Notes: generated by a model from the sequence alone, not told the origin. A stretch of DNA of 64,000 nt from Thermodesulfobacterium sp. (GCA_017656385.1 JACDNX010000008.1:33339-97338); one strand, 5' to 3'. Counted from the stretch's first letter, positions 17,221-26,865 are shown. Translations and numbers: made by a program.

Positions 17221-18330
17221 ATGTGGATTAAAGATTTTTCCAGACCTGAAGAAGAGAGAAATTTTATTCTGGAGGAAACTCTTAAAAAGAATTGTGAACT
17301 TAAGGATATTTCTGAAAAGGTTCTAAATTTTGAGCCTCTTGATTTTGAATCAGCTTTGAAGCTTTACAGAGAAGGAGATATTTTCTTTTTAGGGGAGCTT
17401 GCAAGAAAAGTTAAAGAAAGAATACATGGGAAAAAGTATTATTATACAATAAACAGACACATTAATTATACTAATGTTTGCGTTATTAATTGTAAATTCT
17501 GTGGTTATCATAAAAGACCCGGAGAAGAAGGAGGTTATACCTTAGAGATAGATGAAATTTTAGAAAAATTAAAAGAAACTCCTCAGTTAAAAGAGGTTCA
17601 TATTGTAGGAGGGTTAAATCCAAGACTTCCTTATGAATATTATGTAAATTTAGTTCGTAAAATAAGAGACTCTTTTCCTGAAATTCACATAAGGGCTTAT
17701 ACTTGTGTTGAAATAGACTGGCTCTCAAAAATTTCTGGGAAGTCTGTGGAAGAAGTTTTGAAGGAACTAAAAGAAGCAGGTTTAAATTCTATTCCTGGAG
17801 GGGGTGCAGAGGTTTTTTCTGAGAGAATAAGAGCTGAGCTTTATCCAACTAAGATTTCTTCTGAAAGATGGATTGAGATTGCAAAAACCGCTCACAAGCT
17901 TGGTATTCCAACAAATGCGACTTTGCTTTTTGGACACATAGAAACAGATGAAGAAATAATAAAACACCTTTTAATTTTAAGAAAAATTCAAGAGGAAACA
18001 AAAGGATTTTATTGTTTTATTCCTCTTGCTTTTATTCCTGAAAATAATGAATTATCTCATCTTCCAGGACCTTCTGCTCACAAGATTTTAAAGGTAATAG
18101 CTATTTCTCGTATAATTTTAAATAATTTTCCGCATATTAAGGCTTACTGGGTTTTTCTGGGAATAAAATTAGCTCAGATAGCTCTTCTTTGGGGAGCAGA
18201 CCATTTTCACGGAACAGTGATAGAAGAAAAGATAAGCGAGTTGATGCGAGGGCAACAGGTTATGCATCTTCCTCCAGTTGAAATTCAACGTCTTATCCGC
18301 GAAATCGGTGGAGAACCAGCTGAGATTTAA
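17221..18330 (+). CDS. mqnE: MqnE, aminofutalosine synthase (radical SAM)
   Basis: 369 residues. The radical-SAM CxxxCxxC motif is in NVCVINCKFCGY, followed by HIVGGLNPRLP, IPGGGAEVFSERIR, NATLLFGHIET and the C-terminal GPSAHKILKVIAISRIIL and KAYWVFLGIKLAQ, which distinguish MqnE from MqnC. It joins SAM and 3-(1-carboxyvinyloxy)benzoate to give aminofutalosine in the futalosine route to menaquinone. Other mqn genes are not in this window. Confidence 0.92.
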   Translation: MWIKDFSRPEEERNFILEETLKKNCELKDISEKVLNFEPLDFESALKLYREGDIFFLGELARKVKERIHGKKYYYTINRHINYTNVCVINCKFCGYHKRPGEEGGYTLEIDEILEKLKETPQLKEVHIVGGLNPRLPYEYYVNLVRKIRDSFPEIHIRAYTCVEIDWLSKISGKSVEEVLKELKEAGLNSIPGGGAEVFSERIRAELYPTKISSERWIEIAKTAHKLGIPTNATLLFGHIETDEEIIKHLLILRKIQEETKGFYCFIPLAFIPENNELSHLPGPSAHKILKVIAISRIILNNFPHIKAYWVFLGIKLAQIALLWGADHFHGTVIEEKISELMRGQQVMHLPPVEIQRLIREIGGEPAEI

Positions 18331-18334
18331 AAAG

Positions 18335-19840
18335 ATGAAAATTAAAGAAACTTTTTCTAAAACTTCTTTAGAAAATTTTTCCGAAAAATCACTTATTTTT
18401 ATACTGTTATTCTTATGTGTAACTTTTCGATTTATTATGCTAAAACATACCTGTGGTATTAATAATGACGGAATAGGTTATATTTATATAGCTCAAAAAA
18501 TATGGGAAGGAAATTTAAAAGAAATGTTTTCTTGCGGAGGATTTTGTTTAGGGGTAATTTATTCTTCTACCATTACAGCTTTTTACTTTTTTTTAAAAAA
18601 CTGGGAACTCAGCGGGAACCTAACTTCTATTTTTTATTCTTCCCTTATAGTTTTTCCTTTATTTAAAATTTTGCGCCAAATATTTTCTAAAAGTTATGCT
18701 TTTCTTCTTTCTCTTATAGCTTTAAATTTACCCTATATCATCAAACAAAGTGTAGATATTATAAGAGATACCGCTTACTGGTTTTTTTTACTTTTAGGTA
18801 TTTATTTTTTTTTAAATTGGTTTAGCACCTCTACCAAATATCCTAAATTTTATTTTTTAGCAAGTGTCTTTTCTTTTTTATTAGCTGGCTTAAACCGTGT
18901 AGAAGGATTTTTTGTAGGCTTTTTTTCTTTTGTTCTTTTTCTTTATAAACAAAGGGGTTGGAAAAAAGATCTTCAGTATTTTTTTGCAGGATTGTTAATT
19001 CTTTTCTTAGGTATTGCCATAATTTTCATATTTTTCCCTTCTACTTATGAGTATTTACGGCATAAAAGTAGTTTTAATATTTATCTTAATAATTATGAAT
19101 ATTATTATAATGAACTAACTAAACTTTATTTATCTACTGATAGATTTTTTTGGATATATTTTCGCATGTTACTTCCCTATATTCCTTTTTTTATTAGCTT
19201 ATTGTTCATTGTTAAAGTTTATAATTTGCTATTCCCTTTCTTAATTTATGGGATTCACACTTATTCAAAAAGAAGTTTTCAATTTTTATCCACAAAATAT
19301 TTTTTTGCCCTTTTTGGGGGCTATTTTTTGTTATTGATTTTATGGTCCTATTCTTATGCCTATTTGTCTAAAAGATATTTTGTACCTCTAATTTTTATAG
19401 GGCTACCTTTAGTAGGATTAGGAATAAAAAATTTTATAGAAAGACAATTTTTTTATTTCATAAAGTTTCTTATTTTCTTTTTAATAACAGTTATATTGAT
19501 AATTTCTATTTTATCTACTATTTTTTCTACTCGGCGTGAAGATGAGCTTATTTATAAGAAAATCGCTTCTGTAATAAACAAGATGGAAAATCAACATAGA
19601 AATCCTATTATAATTGCTGGGAATAATAAAAAAATAAATTTTTATGTTAACTTAGAAAGGAAACCTGCAATATGTGCTTTAAACATAATTTCTCCTCAAA
19701 AGTTTTTTAATAAATGTAATGCCGATTATTTAATACTTTCAAAAGAAGAACAAAAAATATATCGAAAAAAACTCAACATTTCTAAAATTAAAAAAGTAAC
19801 AGAAATTGATGGATGGGGAATATTTAAATGTCAAAAATAG
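18335..19840 (+). CDS. Membrane glycosyltransferase-like protein (GT39/ArnT-type fold)
   Basis: 501 residues with about ten hydrophobic helices. An early NNDGIGYIYIAQKIWEG loop carries the acidic residue expected in lipid-linked sugar transferases, and DIIRDTAYWFF follows. The C-terminal ~110 residues are a soluble, probably periplasmic domain. The ATG at 18335, 4 bp after mqnE, is chosen over an upstream ATG at 18278 that would overlap mqnE. It probably adds a sugar from a polyprenyl-phosphate donor to the LPS core or lipid A. The exact substrate cannot be told. Confidence 0.7.
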   Translation: MKIKETFSKTSLENFSEKSLIFILLFLCVTFRFIMLKHTCGINNDGIGYIYIAQKIWEGNLKEMFSCGGFCLGVIYSSTITAFYFFLKNWELSGNLTSIFYSSLIVFPLFKILRQIFSKSYAFLLSLIALNLPYIIKQSVDIIRDTAYWFFLLLGIYFFLNWFSTSTKYPKFYFLASVFSFLLAGLNRVEGFFVGFFSFVLFLYKQRGWKKDLQYFFAGLLILFLGIAIIFIFFPSTYEYLRHKSSFNIYLNNYEYYYNELTKLYLSTDRFFWIYFRMLLPYIPFFISLLFIVKVYNLLFPFLIYGIHTYSKRSFQFLSTKYFFALFGGYFLLLILWSYSYAYLSKRYFVPLIFIGLPLVGLGIKNFIERQFFYFIKFLIFFLITVILIISILSTIFSTRREDELIYKKIASVINKMENQHRNPIIIAGNNKKINFYVNLERKPAICALNIISPQKFFNKCNADYLILSKEEQKIYRKKLNISKIKKVTEIDGWGIFKCQK

Positions 19841-20730
19841 GTTTTTCCATAATAGTTCCTACTTATAATAGAGCAAACTTTGTAGTTGAAGCAATAAATT
19901 CAGCTTTAAATCAAACTTATAAACTACCTTATGAAGTTATAGTGGTGGATGATGGTTCTATAGATGACACAGAAAAGATTTTACTTGAATATATGAAAAG
20001 GGAGCCGAGGTTGAAATTTATTAAACACGAAAGAAATAAAGGTTTAGCAGCAGCACGGAATACGGGAATATTAAACTCCCAAGGGGAATATTTATTATTT
20101 TTGGATTCGGATGACAAACTATTACCTGATGCTTTAAATGTATTCGCAAGGGCAGTTGAAACCTATTCAGATGGTGATGTGTTTATAGGAAGGATTATAA
20201 GAGAAAATTTAAAAAGCAAAAAATTGGGTCCAGTTCCTAAAATTTCCGGAAATAATAAAAAAGATTTCCAAAAGTTTTTAAAAAGAGAAATTCCACTTGT
20301 AGCAGGTTCTTTTATAGTTAAGAAAAGTATTATTGAACAGAATCTTTTCCCTGAAGAAATAAGATTGAGAGAAGATTTGCCTGTCTATGGGTATTTAATT
20401 GCTATGTATAGATGTTATGCGTTAAAAGATCCTGTTGTAATTATAAAAGACCATCCTGATAGGTTAAGAAAAGATGAAAATTTATTAAAACAAAGAAATT
20501 TAAAGCCTTTAGAAATCCTTTTTCAAAGATTACCTCAAGATTTTCAAAATTTTTATTCTTTTGCTTTATCTCGAGAGTATTTATCAATTTTTAGGTCTTA
20601 TTATTTAATAGGAGAATATTCAAAAGCTATTGAATACTACCATAAAGCAATAAGAGTTTATTCTAAGAATCTTTTTTTAATTTCGTATTTTAAAAAGTAT
20701 TTAAAAGGTATAATAAAAAGTTTATTTTAA
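19828..20730 (+). CDS. Family 2 glycosyltransferase
   Basis: 300 residues. The GT-A fold is clear: SIIVPTYNRANFVVEAINSA, VVDDGSIDDTEKI, AARNTGI and the DxD motif in LLFLDSDDKLL. It uses a nucleotide sugar to extend the LPS core. It overlaps the preceding membrane protein by 13 bp, and the next gene follows after 7 bp. Confidence 0.88.
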   Translation: MSKIGFSIIVPTYNRANFVVEAINSALNQTYKLPYEVIVVDDGSIDDTEKILLEYMKREPRLKFIKHERNKGLAAARNTGILNSQGEYLLFLDSDDKLLPDALNVFARAVETYSDGDVFIGRIIRENLKSKKLGPVPKISGNNKKDFQKFLKREIPLVAGSFIVKKSIIEQNLFPEEIRLREDLPVYGYLIAMYRCYALKDPVVIIKDHPDRLRKDENLLKQRNLKPLEILFQRLPQDFQNFYSFALSREYLSIFRSYYLIGEYSKAIEYYHKAIRVYSKNLFLISYFKKYLKGIIKSLF

Positions 20731-20737
20731 GAAGTTT

Positions 20738-21856
20738 ATGAAAATAGCTTTGATTTCTCAAAGTTTTGAAGAAAACAAAGGTGGAGCAGAAAAATTTTCT
20801 TCAGAACTTGCAAAGTATTTAATAAAAAAAGGTTTGAATATTAAACTTTTTGCAAGAAAAATTGAGGTTTCAGATCTTAAACCCTTCGGTGTAGAAATCA
20901 AAATCCCAAAAAAACCTCCTTTCTTTCGGATCTTAATTTTAGCTTATACAGGACTTTACTTAGCTAAAAAATGGAAAGCTGATAGAATTTTTGCAATGAT
21001 GCCACTTCCGGAGGGAGATTTTTATTGGCTTGCTGGAGGAGTTTATAGTAATTGGTTAAAGATAAAATATCCTAATGTTATGGAAAGAGTCATAGCCTGC
21101 TTGTTTAAACCACATAATTTATTGAATCTTTATTTTCAAAAAAGGTGTATTACTTCATCAACTTTAAAAAAGGTGATTACAAATTCTGATCTTGAAAAAA
21201 ATATAGCAATTAAAACATTTAATATTTCGCCTGAAAAAATTGTAGTTATACCTAACGGAGTTAATCTAACTTGTTTTAACTTATCGGTTAAGAAAGATAG
21301 AGATATAATGCGTAAAAAGTTAGGTTTTAATAAGTCTGACAAAATTATTATGTTTGCAGGAAATAATTTTAAAAGAAAGGGACTTGAGACAGTTATCAAA
21401 GCTCTGGCAAGGCTTAAAAATATATCAAAATTATATTTGTTGGTTGCAGGTAAAGATAAAACTGATTATTTTATTAAACTTTCTCAAAGATTAGGAGTGA
21501 GTGAAAAAATTAAATTTCTTGGTTATGTGAAGGAAATAGAAAAGATTTATGGTATGGCAGATTTATTTGTTTTCCCTTCTCAATATGATTCTTTTGCAAG
21601 TGTAGTTCTTGAAGCTATGGCATGTGGACTCTCTGTGATTACTACCAAAACAAACGGAGCAAGTATGGTAATTAACCACGGAGAAGAAGGTTTTATTTTA
21701 AAAAGATGGGATGATGATAGACTCTTAGCAGAATACATAGTAAAAACCCTTGAAAACTCTGAAGAAATGGGATTTAAAGCTTACCAAAAAGCCTTAAATT
21801 ATTCTGCAGAGAATTGCTTTGAAAAATATTACCAGGTTTTAGCAGCAGATTTATGA
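20738..21856 (+). CDS. Family 4 glycosyltransferase (WaaG-like, LPS core)
   Basis: 372 residues of GT-B fold. Motifs include NKGGAEKFSSELAKYL near the N terminus, VIPNGVNLTCF, MFAGNNFKRKGLETVIKAL and the C-terminal donor-site PSQYDSFASVVLEAMACGL. The arrangement is closest to LPS core glucosyltransferase WaaG. It is followed with a 4-bp overlap by a WaaP-type kinase, the usual WaaG-WaaP neighbourhood, which supports inner-core assembly. Confidence 0.85.
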   Translation: MKIALISQSFEENKGGAEKFSSELAKYLIKKGLNIKLFARKIEVSDLKPFGVEIKIPKKPPFFRILILAYTGLYLAKKWKADRIFAMMPLPEGDFYWLAGGVYSNWLKIKYPNVMERVIACLFKPHNLLNLYFQKRCITSSTLKKVITNSDLEKNIAIKTFNISPEKIVVIPNGVNLTCFNLSVKKDRDIMRKKLGFNKSDKIIMFAGNNFKRKGLETVIKALARLKNISKLYLLVAGKDKTDYFIKLSQRLGVSEKIKFLGYVKEIEKIYGMADLFVFPSQYDSFASVVLEAMACGLSVITTKTNGASMVINHGEEGFILKRWDDDRLLAEYIVKTLENSEEMGFKAYQKALNYSAENCFEKYYQVLAADL

Positions 21857-22638
21857 TAAAAAGGTCCTATCAATTTATTGAGAAAAATAATCTGAAAATA
21901 AATTTAGAGTATTTAGACCTACTTAATTCTAAAGGTCTTTTAAGTTTTGAAAGTTTATGGAATTTAAAAGATAGCTATTTCTATTATAAAAAAAGATATC
22001 GCACAATAGAGGCTTATGATTTGGGAGGTTTTAAACTTTATTTAAAAAAATATGAATTTAATCTAAAGGAAGCTGAGAATGAATGGCGAAACTTTTCTCT
22101 TTTATGGGAAAAAGGATTCCCTACTCTTACACCAGTAGTTTTTGGAAATAAAAAAGATAAAGTTCTTATTGGAACAGAAGAATTAAAATTTCCATCCTCT
22201 TTAAAACTTCTTAGTGAAAAATTAATTTCTCCGGAGATTTTACTTTTAAAGTTTTCTCAATTTTTGGCACTTTTTCATGAAAATAATTTTTTTCATCAGG
22301 ATTGTTATATAGGACATTTTCATTACGATGCGAAAAAAGATATGTTTTATATTATGGATGTAGCCAGAGTAAAGTATAATCCTAAATTTAAAATGAGATA
22401 TTTAATAAAAGACCTTGCTCAATTGAAGTATTCTTTTATGGAAACCTTTAAAGAACAAAATTTATACTGGTGGGATTTTTTTTGGAAAGAATATAATAAA
22501 CATAGAAAGGAAAAACTTGGGAAACTTATAAAATTTTTAATAAATAAAAAAGCTCAATTGATAGATAGACACACTCAAAAAATAATAAAAAAAGGTGGGG
22601 AAGGCGTAATAACTTATTATAAAAAAATCCTAATTTAA
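21853..22638 (+). CDS. LPS core kinase (WaaP/KdkA/InaA family)
   Basis: 261 residues with a compact protein-kinase-like fold. The lysine region is GFKLYLKKYE, the catalytic loop is HQDCYIGHF (residues 149-157, matching HRDCYICHF of WaaP, catalytic Asp150) and the metal-binding Asp is in IMDVARV (Asp169). It phosphorylates an inner-core sugar (heptose or Kdo). Phosphate groups allow cation bridging and so outer-membrane strength. Confidence 0.82.
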   Translation: MIKRSYQFIEKNNLKINLEYLDLLNSKGLLSFESLWNLKDSYFYYKKRYRTIEAYDLGGFKLYLKKYEFNLKEAENEWRNFSLLWEKGFPTLTPVVFGNKKDKVLIGTEELKFPSSLKLLSEKLISPEILLLKFSQFLALFHENNFFHQDCYIGHFHYDAKKDMFYIMDVARVKYNPKFKMRYLIKDLAQLKYSFMETFKEQNLYWWDFFWKEYNKHRKEKLGKLIKFLINKKAQLIDRHTQKIIKKGGEGVITYYKKILI

Positions 22639-22640
22639 GT

Positions 22641-23906
22641 ATGATTGAAATCTTACAAGAAGGGAAAGGAAGAAAGATTGAGTTTAACCATAAAGATGGC
22701 TTGGTGTATAAGTCAGGCTCTTTTTTAAAATTATTAAAAGAATGGCACAAATTAAAGAAAGCTTATAGTCTGAATTTAAATGTCCCCAAACCTATTAAAT
22801 TTATTAGACAATCTTTGTTTAAAGCCCAAATTGTAATGTCTTTTATTAAGGGAAATACTTTGGAAAATTTGCTACCCAATTTAAGTTATTCAGATAAAAT
22901 TAAACTTGCCTTTAGCTTGGGAAAAACTTTTAAAGAATTAAATAAACATAGACTGTGGCATAAAGATATTCATAAAGGAAATATTATAGTTACTCCGGAA
23001 GGAGAAATTTTTTTACTTGATTTATATAAACTCCAAAAAAGCCTGAGTTTTAAGATTTCTCAAATTAAACAATTAGCGGTTCTTTATGGAGCATTTATAA
23101 AAGATTTAGACATAAAAATAATTTTATCTTTTTTAAAAGGATATTTAGGTAATTATAAAAACGCTAAAGAATTTATAAAAGAATACGGACAACAGATTCA
23201 AGAAAAAGGAATAAAAAATTTGATAAACATTTTAAAAAAAGAAATTTCTAATCTTGATAATCCAAGAAGATTTAAGAAAATCGTGTTAGGAGATTGGAAA
23301 GGATATCTTGCTTTAAGAACAAATGGTTTGTTTTATGAAAACGAAATTTTAGATTGGTTAGAAGGTTACCAAAAAGAAAATAAAATTTTAGGTAAAATTG
23401 TAAAAGAGGGGAGGTCAGCTTTAGTAGTAAAATATAAAAATATTTGTCTTAAATTATTTAAAAAAAGGATGCACAAATGGAAAGGTTTAAAAGACTTACT
23501 TTTATATAGAATAAAATATACAAGAGCCCGAAAATCATTTTTTAACTCATACTTGTTTTATTTTACTTGTGGATATACACCTCCACCATTAGCTTTTTTT
23601 GAAAATAAAAATGGAGAAGGAATATTTGTTACACTTTTTATTGAGGATTCTATTACTTTTTCAAAATTTATAGAAAAATTTCCGGATAAAGAGAAGGCTC
23701 CATATATAAATAAGCTTCTAAAATGGTATAAAAAGATTTTAGATTACAATTTTATAAGTAAAGATGCTAATTTAAGAAATATATTGGTTAATTCAAAAAA
23801 TAATATATGGCTAATTGATTCACTTGATATTGTTTATACTAATAATCTTAAGAAAAAAACGAAGAGTATTAATAGATTGTTAAAAGATTTAAAAATTTAT
23901 GAATAA
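22641..23906 (+). CDS. Protein with two LPS-kinase-like domains in tandem
   Basis: 421 residues carrying two separate kinase-type catalytic centres. The first has HKDIHKGN (residues 107-114) and LLDLYK (Asp127), close to the HxDxHxGN kinase loop. The second has ISKDANLRN (residues 372-380) and LIDSLDI (Asp393). Each is preceded by a beta-rich lobe with a plausible ATP lysine. It lies between a WaaP-type kinase and a glycosyltransferase in the LPS cluster, so it probably phosphorylates two core positions, or one domain is regulatory. The tandem arrangement is read directly; the activities are inferred. Confidence 0.65.
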   Translation: MIEILQEGKGRKIEFNHKDGLVYKSGSFLKLLKEWHKLKKAYSLNLNVPKPIKFIRQSLFKAQIVMSFIKGNTLENLLPNLSYSDKIKLAFSLGKTFKELNKHRLWHKDIHKGNIIVTPEGEIFLLDLYKLQKSLSFKISQIKQLAVLYGAFIKDLDIKIILSFLKGYLGNYKNAKEFIKEYGQQIQEKGIKNLINILKKEISNLDNPRRFKKIVLGDWKGYLALRTNGLFYENEILDWLEGYQKENKILGKIVKEGRSALVVKYKNICLKLFKKRMHKWKGLKDLLLYRIKYTRARKSFFNSYLFYFTCGYTPPPLAFFENKNGEGIFVTLFIEDSITFSKFIEKFPDKEKAPYINKLLKWYKKILDYNFISKDANLRNILVNSKNNIWLIDSLDIVYTNNLKKKTKSINRLLKDLKIYE

Positions 23907-24726
23907 ATTTATGAATAAGAACTACAAAATAGAAGATTTAAAAATATCTTTAATTATAACAACCTATAATACTCCGCACTTTTTGGAAAAAGTCTTGCAG
24001 AGTGTGCTTAAACAAACTTTATTACCTTATGAAGTAATCATTGCTGATGATGGTTCGACTGAAGAAACTGCAAGATTAATAAAAAAATATCAGAAAATAT
24101 TTCCTGTACCACTTTTACATGTATGGCATGAAGATTTAGGCTTTAGAGCTGCAAAAATAAGAAATGAAGCAATTAAAGTATCTTCAGGAAATTATATTGT
24201 TTTTTTAGATGGAGATTGTATACCTGATAAAAATTTTATTTTTGATCATGTTAAATTAGCAGAAAGTAAATGTTTTGTTCAAGGCAAAAGAATTCTTTTA
24301 GATCAAAAAATTTCTCAAAATTTTAGTTTTGATACTATAGAATCTTTCTCTAAAAAACTAAAACTCTTTTTTTCTCCAAAAATTTCTAATCGTCATCATT
24401 TAATAAGAATACCTTTTTTCCCTGCTTTTAGAAATAAAAAAATTAAAGGAATCAAAGGTTGTAATATGGGAGTGTTTAAAGAGGATTTATTAGCTGTAAA
24501 TGGATTTAATGAGGATTTTTTAGGATGGGGAAGAGAAGATACAGAATTGATTATAAGGCTTTATAAATATGGATTAAAAAGAAAAGAACATCCATTTATG
24601 GCTATATGTTTTCATTTATGGCATCCTCCTCAACCAAGAGAAAATTTAAATAAAAACGATGCTTTAGTTGAAAAAGCTTTTAATAGTGATAGTTATTTTT
24701 GTGCCAATGGAATTATAAAAGTTTAA
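23899..24726 (+). CDS. Family 2 glycosyltransferase with galactosyltransferase-type C-terminal motif
   Basis: 275 residues. The N terminus is SLIITTYNTPHFLEKVLQSV, IADDGSTEETARLI and LDGDC for the metal site. The C terminus has KGCNMGVFKEDLLAVNGFNE followed by GWGREDTELIIRLY, the WGxED motif of chondroitin-polymerase and galactosyltransferase families. It is the last gene of the LPS-core run and overlaps the tandem-kinase gene by 8 bp. Confidence 0.85.
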   Translation: MNKFMNKNYKIEDLKISLIITTYNTPHFLEKVLQSVLKQTLLPYEVIIADDGSTEETARLIKKYQKIFPVPLLHVWHEDLGFRAAKIRNEAIKVSSGNYIVFLDGDCIPDKNFIFDHVKLAESKCFVQGKRILLDQKISQNFSFDTIESFSKKLKLFFSPKISNRHHLIRIPFFPAFRNKKIKGIKGCNMGVFKEDLLAVNGFNEDFLGWGREDTELIIRLYKYGLKRKEHPFMAICFHLWHPPQPRENLNKNDALVEKAFNSDSYFCANGIIKV

Positions 24727-24753
24727 ATAAAGCTAAAAATTTTTGTTTAAAAT

Positions 24754-24978
24754 CTACTTTCTAAATAGCAGGTTTAATAAAATAGTTAAAATAATGCTGA
24801 GTAATATAGAAGTTGCCAGAGGAAAGTAAAAAGTGAAGTTCCCCCTTTTGATGTAAATATCTCCTGGAAGTTTTCCTAAGTAGGGAATTTTAGGAATAAA
24901 GGTAAGGAAGATCCCCAGACAGATTATTATAACACCCAACAGTATTAAAAATTTTCCCAATCCGGAAAGTTCGTTCAT
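24754..24978 (-). CDS. DUF2905-family small membrane protein
   Basis: About 74 residues from the ATG at 24978 (a longer start at 25014 is possible). Two hydrophobic segments flank the conserved PKIPYLGKLPGDIYIKRGNF loop that defines DUF2905. Function is unknown; the family is widespread in bacteria. It is convergent with the LPS cluster. Confidence 0.8.
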   Translation of the reverse strand: MNELSGLGKFLILLGVIIICLGIFLTFIPKIPYLGKLPGDIYIKRGNFTFYFPLATSILLSIILTILLNLLFRK

Positions 24979-25046
24979 ATTAATAAAATTTAAAGAGAAA
25001 TGTAAAAATTGCAATGCTTCAAAGCTGTATTAAAATCTTTTAGAGA

Positions 25047-25349
25047 ATGGAGAGAAAAATAAGACTTTCTGAAAAAGAAATAGAAGTTATTAAAAAAAGC
25101 GCTGAGGAAATATTTGGCAAAGGAACTAAAGTTTATCTTTTTGGTAGCAGAGTTGACCTTAAAAAAAGAGGAGGAGATATTGATCTTTACGTAAGACCCA
25201 AATTCAGAAATAATTTATTGGAAAAAAGAATTAAATTTTTAATTAAATTGTGGGAAGAACTTGGGGAACAAAAAATAGATATTATCTTAGAGAAAGATCC
25301 TGAAAGAGAAATAGAAAAAATAGCTTTAAAAGAAGGGGTTGAACTCTGA
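25047..25349 (+). CDS. MNT-type minimal nucleotidyltransferase
   Basis: 100 residues with the nucleotidyltransferase signature LFGSRVDLKKRGGDIDLYV (GS..D-x-D) and a third acidic residue in KIDIILE. Such proteins commonly pair with HEPN proteins as AMPylating antitoxins. No HEPN partner is adjacent here, so it is an orphan or works with a distant partner. The next gene starts 17 bp downstream. Confidence 0.8.
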   Translation: MERKIRLSEKEIEVIKKSAEEIFGKGTKVYLFGSRVDLKKRGGDIDLYVRPKFRNNLLEKRIKFLIKLWEELGEQKIDIILEKDPEREIEKIALKEGVEL

Positions 25350-25366
25350 AAGAGAAATAAGTCTCA

Positions 25367-26161
25367 ATGGTTATTTCTTTTTTGCCAGGTTTTAAAGGAG
25401 ATTTTAACTTTTTTCAATTTGAGCCTTTAGATAAAAGTTTTTTTGAAACACTTTTGCGAGCAAAAGCAGTTATTTTTCCTCCCACTATTTCTCCTGAATT
25501 ATACTTTTTTGTAAAGAATTCAGGCATACCTGTTTTTCCAGAATATACATTTAGATTTTTGTATCCTGGTAAAATCGGGCAGATAATGCTTTTTAAACTT
25601 TTAAATTTGCCTCATCCTGAAACCACCGTTGTTCCGAGGCTTTGCGGAATAGAAGAGAATCCTTATAAGAGAACTTTCAAAATTAAATATCCCTGTGTAA
25701 TTAAGGGGAACTATGGAGACGAAGGAAGAGAAATTTTTCTGGTAAAAAATGAAGAAGAGCTGAAAGAAGTTTTTAAGGAAATTAAAAAATGGGAAAGAGA
25801 GGGAAGATTTGGTTTCCTTATACAGGAATATATACCCTGTGATTTTGATGCAAGAGCCTATGTTATCGGAGAGAAAATTTTGATCGTCTTTAGAGAAGGA
25901 GGATTTAAAAAAAACATTTCTCAAGAAGGCAGAATAATACCCTGTCCTGAAAAAAATTTAAAAAAGAAAGTTCTTGAGCTTACCAGTAAGATTATAAGAA
26001 ATACTCATTTTAATCTTGTTGCTATAGACTTTCTTTTTAAAAACAAAGAGCCCGTAGTTAGTGAATTTAATTTTGTTTTCGGAAGACGGGCAATAGGAGA
26101 AAAAAGGTACGAAACACTTTTAAAAAAAGCCATAAAAGATTTTTTGGAAAAATTTGGTTAA
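25367..26161 (+). CDS. ATP-grasp protein (RimK-like)
   Basis: 264 residues. The ATP-grasp core is visible as YPCVIKGNYGDEGREIFLV (ATP lysine and glycine loop), FLIQEYIPCDFDARAYVIG and VAIDFLFKNKEPVVSEFNF (metal-binding residues). The N-terminal ~80 residues match a RimK-like pre-ATP-grasp domain. It should ligate an amino acid or similar to an acceptor carboxylate with ATP. The acceptor cannot be predicted, and the gene is not next to lysine, arginine or glutathione synthesis genes. Confidence 0.78.
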   Translation: MVISFLPGFKGDFNFFQFEPLDKSFFETLLRAKAVIFPPTISPELYFFVKNSGIPVFPEYTFRFLYPGKIGQIMLFKLLNLPHPETTVVPRLCGIEENPYKRTFKIKYPCVIKGNYGDEGREIFLVKNEEELKEVFKEIKKWEREGRFGFLIQEYIPCDFDARAYVIGEKILIVFREGGFKKNISQEGRIIPCPEKNLKKKVLELTSKIIRNTHFNLVAIDFLFKNKEPVVSEFNFVFGRRAIGEKRYETLLKKAIKDFLEKFG

Positions 26162-26175
26162 ATCTGTATTTATTT

Positions 26176-26620
26176 TTAATTTAGATCTTCTACGGTTATT
26201 AAATCACTAAATTTTTTAAAATCTTCCGAGTTTTCTGTATAAATAGTAAGAATATCATTCTCTAACATGGTGGCTACAATTACAACATCCCAAAATTTTA
26301 TTCCTTTTATATTTCTTTCGGCAGAAAGAGAGATGCTTTTTCTTAAAATAGTTTCTGTAACAGGAAGAATAGTCAATATTTCAGAAGAAAACAAATCATT
26401 GATTTCTTTCTTTGCTTCCTTTGGTGTTAGAGGTGCTTTAATACCTCCTAATTTTCTGGTAAGGACTACATAAAATTCTCCGATAATCTGAGTTGAAATG
26501 AAAGCTTGATACTCAGAATTTTTAATCCTTTCAATTAATTTAATGGCTTTCTTGTGATTTTTTCTTGTGGTATCGTATAGCAGATACGAGGATGTTGGTA
26601 TCTAAAAAGATTTTATTCAT
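26176..26620 (-). pseudogene. PIN-domain toxin (VapC-like), frameshifted
   Basis: The gene starts at the ATG at 26618-26620 with KIFLDTNIL (the first PIN Asp), then needs a one-base shift near 26578 to continue as YDTTRKNHKKAIKLIERIKN, STQIIGEF and KFWDVVIVATML (further acidic residues). A shorter open frame from 26394 alone would lack the N-terminal active-site strand. VapC proteins are RNases that cut tRNA or rRNA. It overlaps the antitoxin stop by 8 bp, the usual coupling. The break may be a real inactivating indel or a sequence error. Confidence 0.75.
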
Positions 26621-26852
26621 AAAGATTTTCTCTTTTAAATTCTTTTATGTGCAAAGGTCTTGGTGTAGGCCAATGAGAATGTCTTTTTTGAATTTTGAGC
26701 TCATTTTGTATAGCTTTTCTAATTAATTCCGTCACAGTAATTTTTTTCCGTTTGGCTTCTTCTACTAAGGCAATTTTTTCTTTTAAGGGGATTCTTATGG
26801 TAAGTGTAACTTTCGGATCTGATAATTGTGTAATTTTAGCTCTTGTTTTCAT
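26613..26852 (-). CDS. Ribbon-helix-helix antitoxin (VapB/CopG-like)
   Basis: 79 residues. VTLTIRIPLKEK gives the DNA-binding beta strand, and ALVEEAKRKKITVTELIRKA gives the two helices of an RHH fold. The basic and Pro-rich C-terminal tail would wrap the toxin. The ribosome binding site AGAGGTG is in place, and an inverted repeat with a promoter lies just upstream, so it should repress its own operon. The antitoxin appears intact while its toxin is frameshifted. Confidence 0.82.
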   Translation of the reverse strand: MKTRAKITQLSDPKVTLTIRIPLKEKIALVEEAKRKKITVTELIRKAIQNELKIQKRHSHWPTPRPLHIKEFKRENLYE

Positions 26853-26865
26853 ATTGCACCTCTTT

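Noticed and set aside
18278..18334. An upstream ATG start for the membrane glycosyltransferase
   Set aside because: It would overlap mqnE by 53 bp; the ATG at 18335 fits the short spacing after mqnE.
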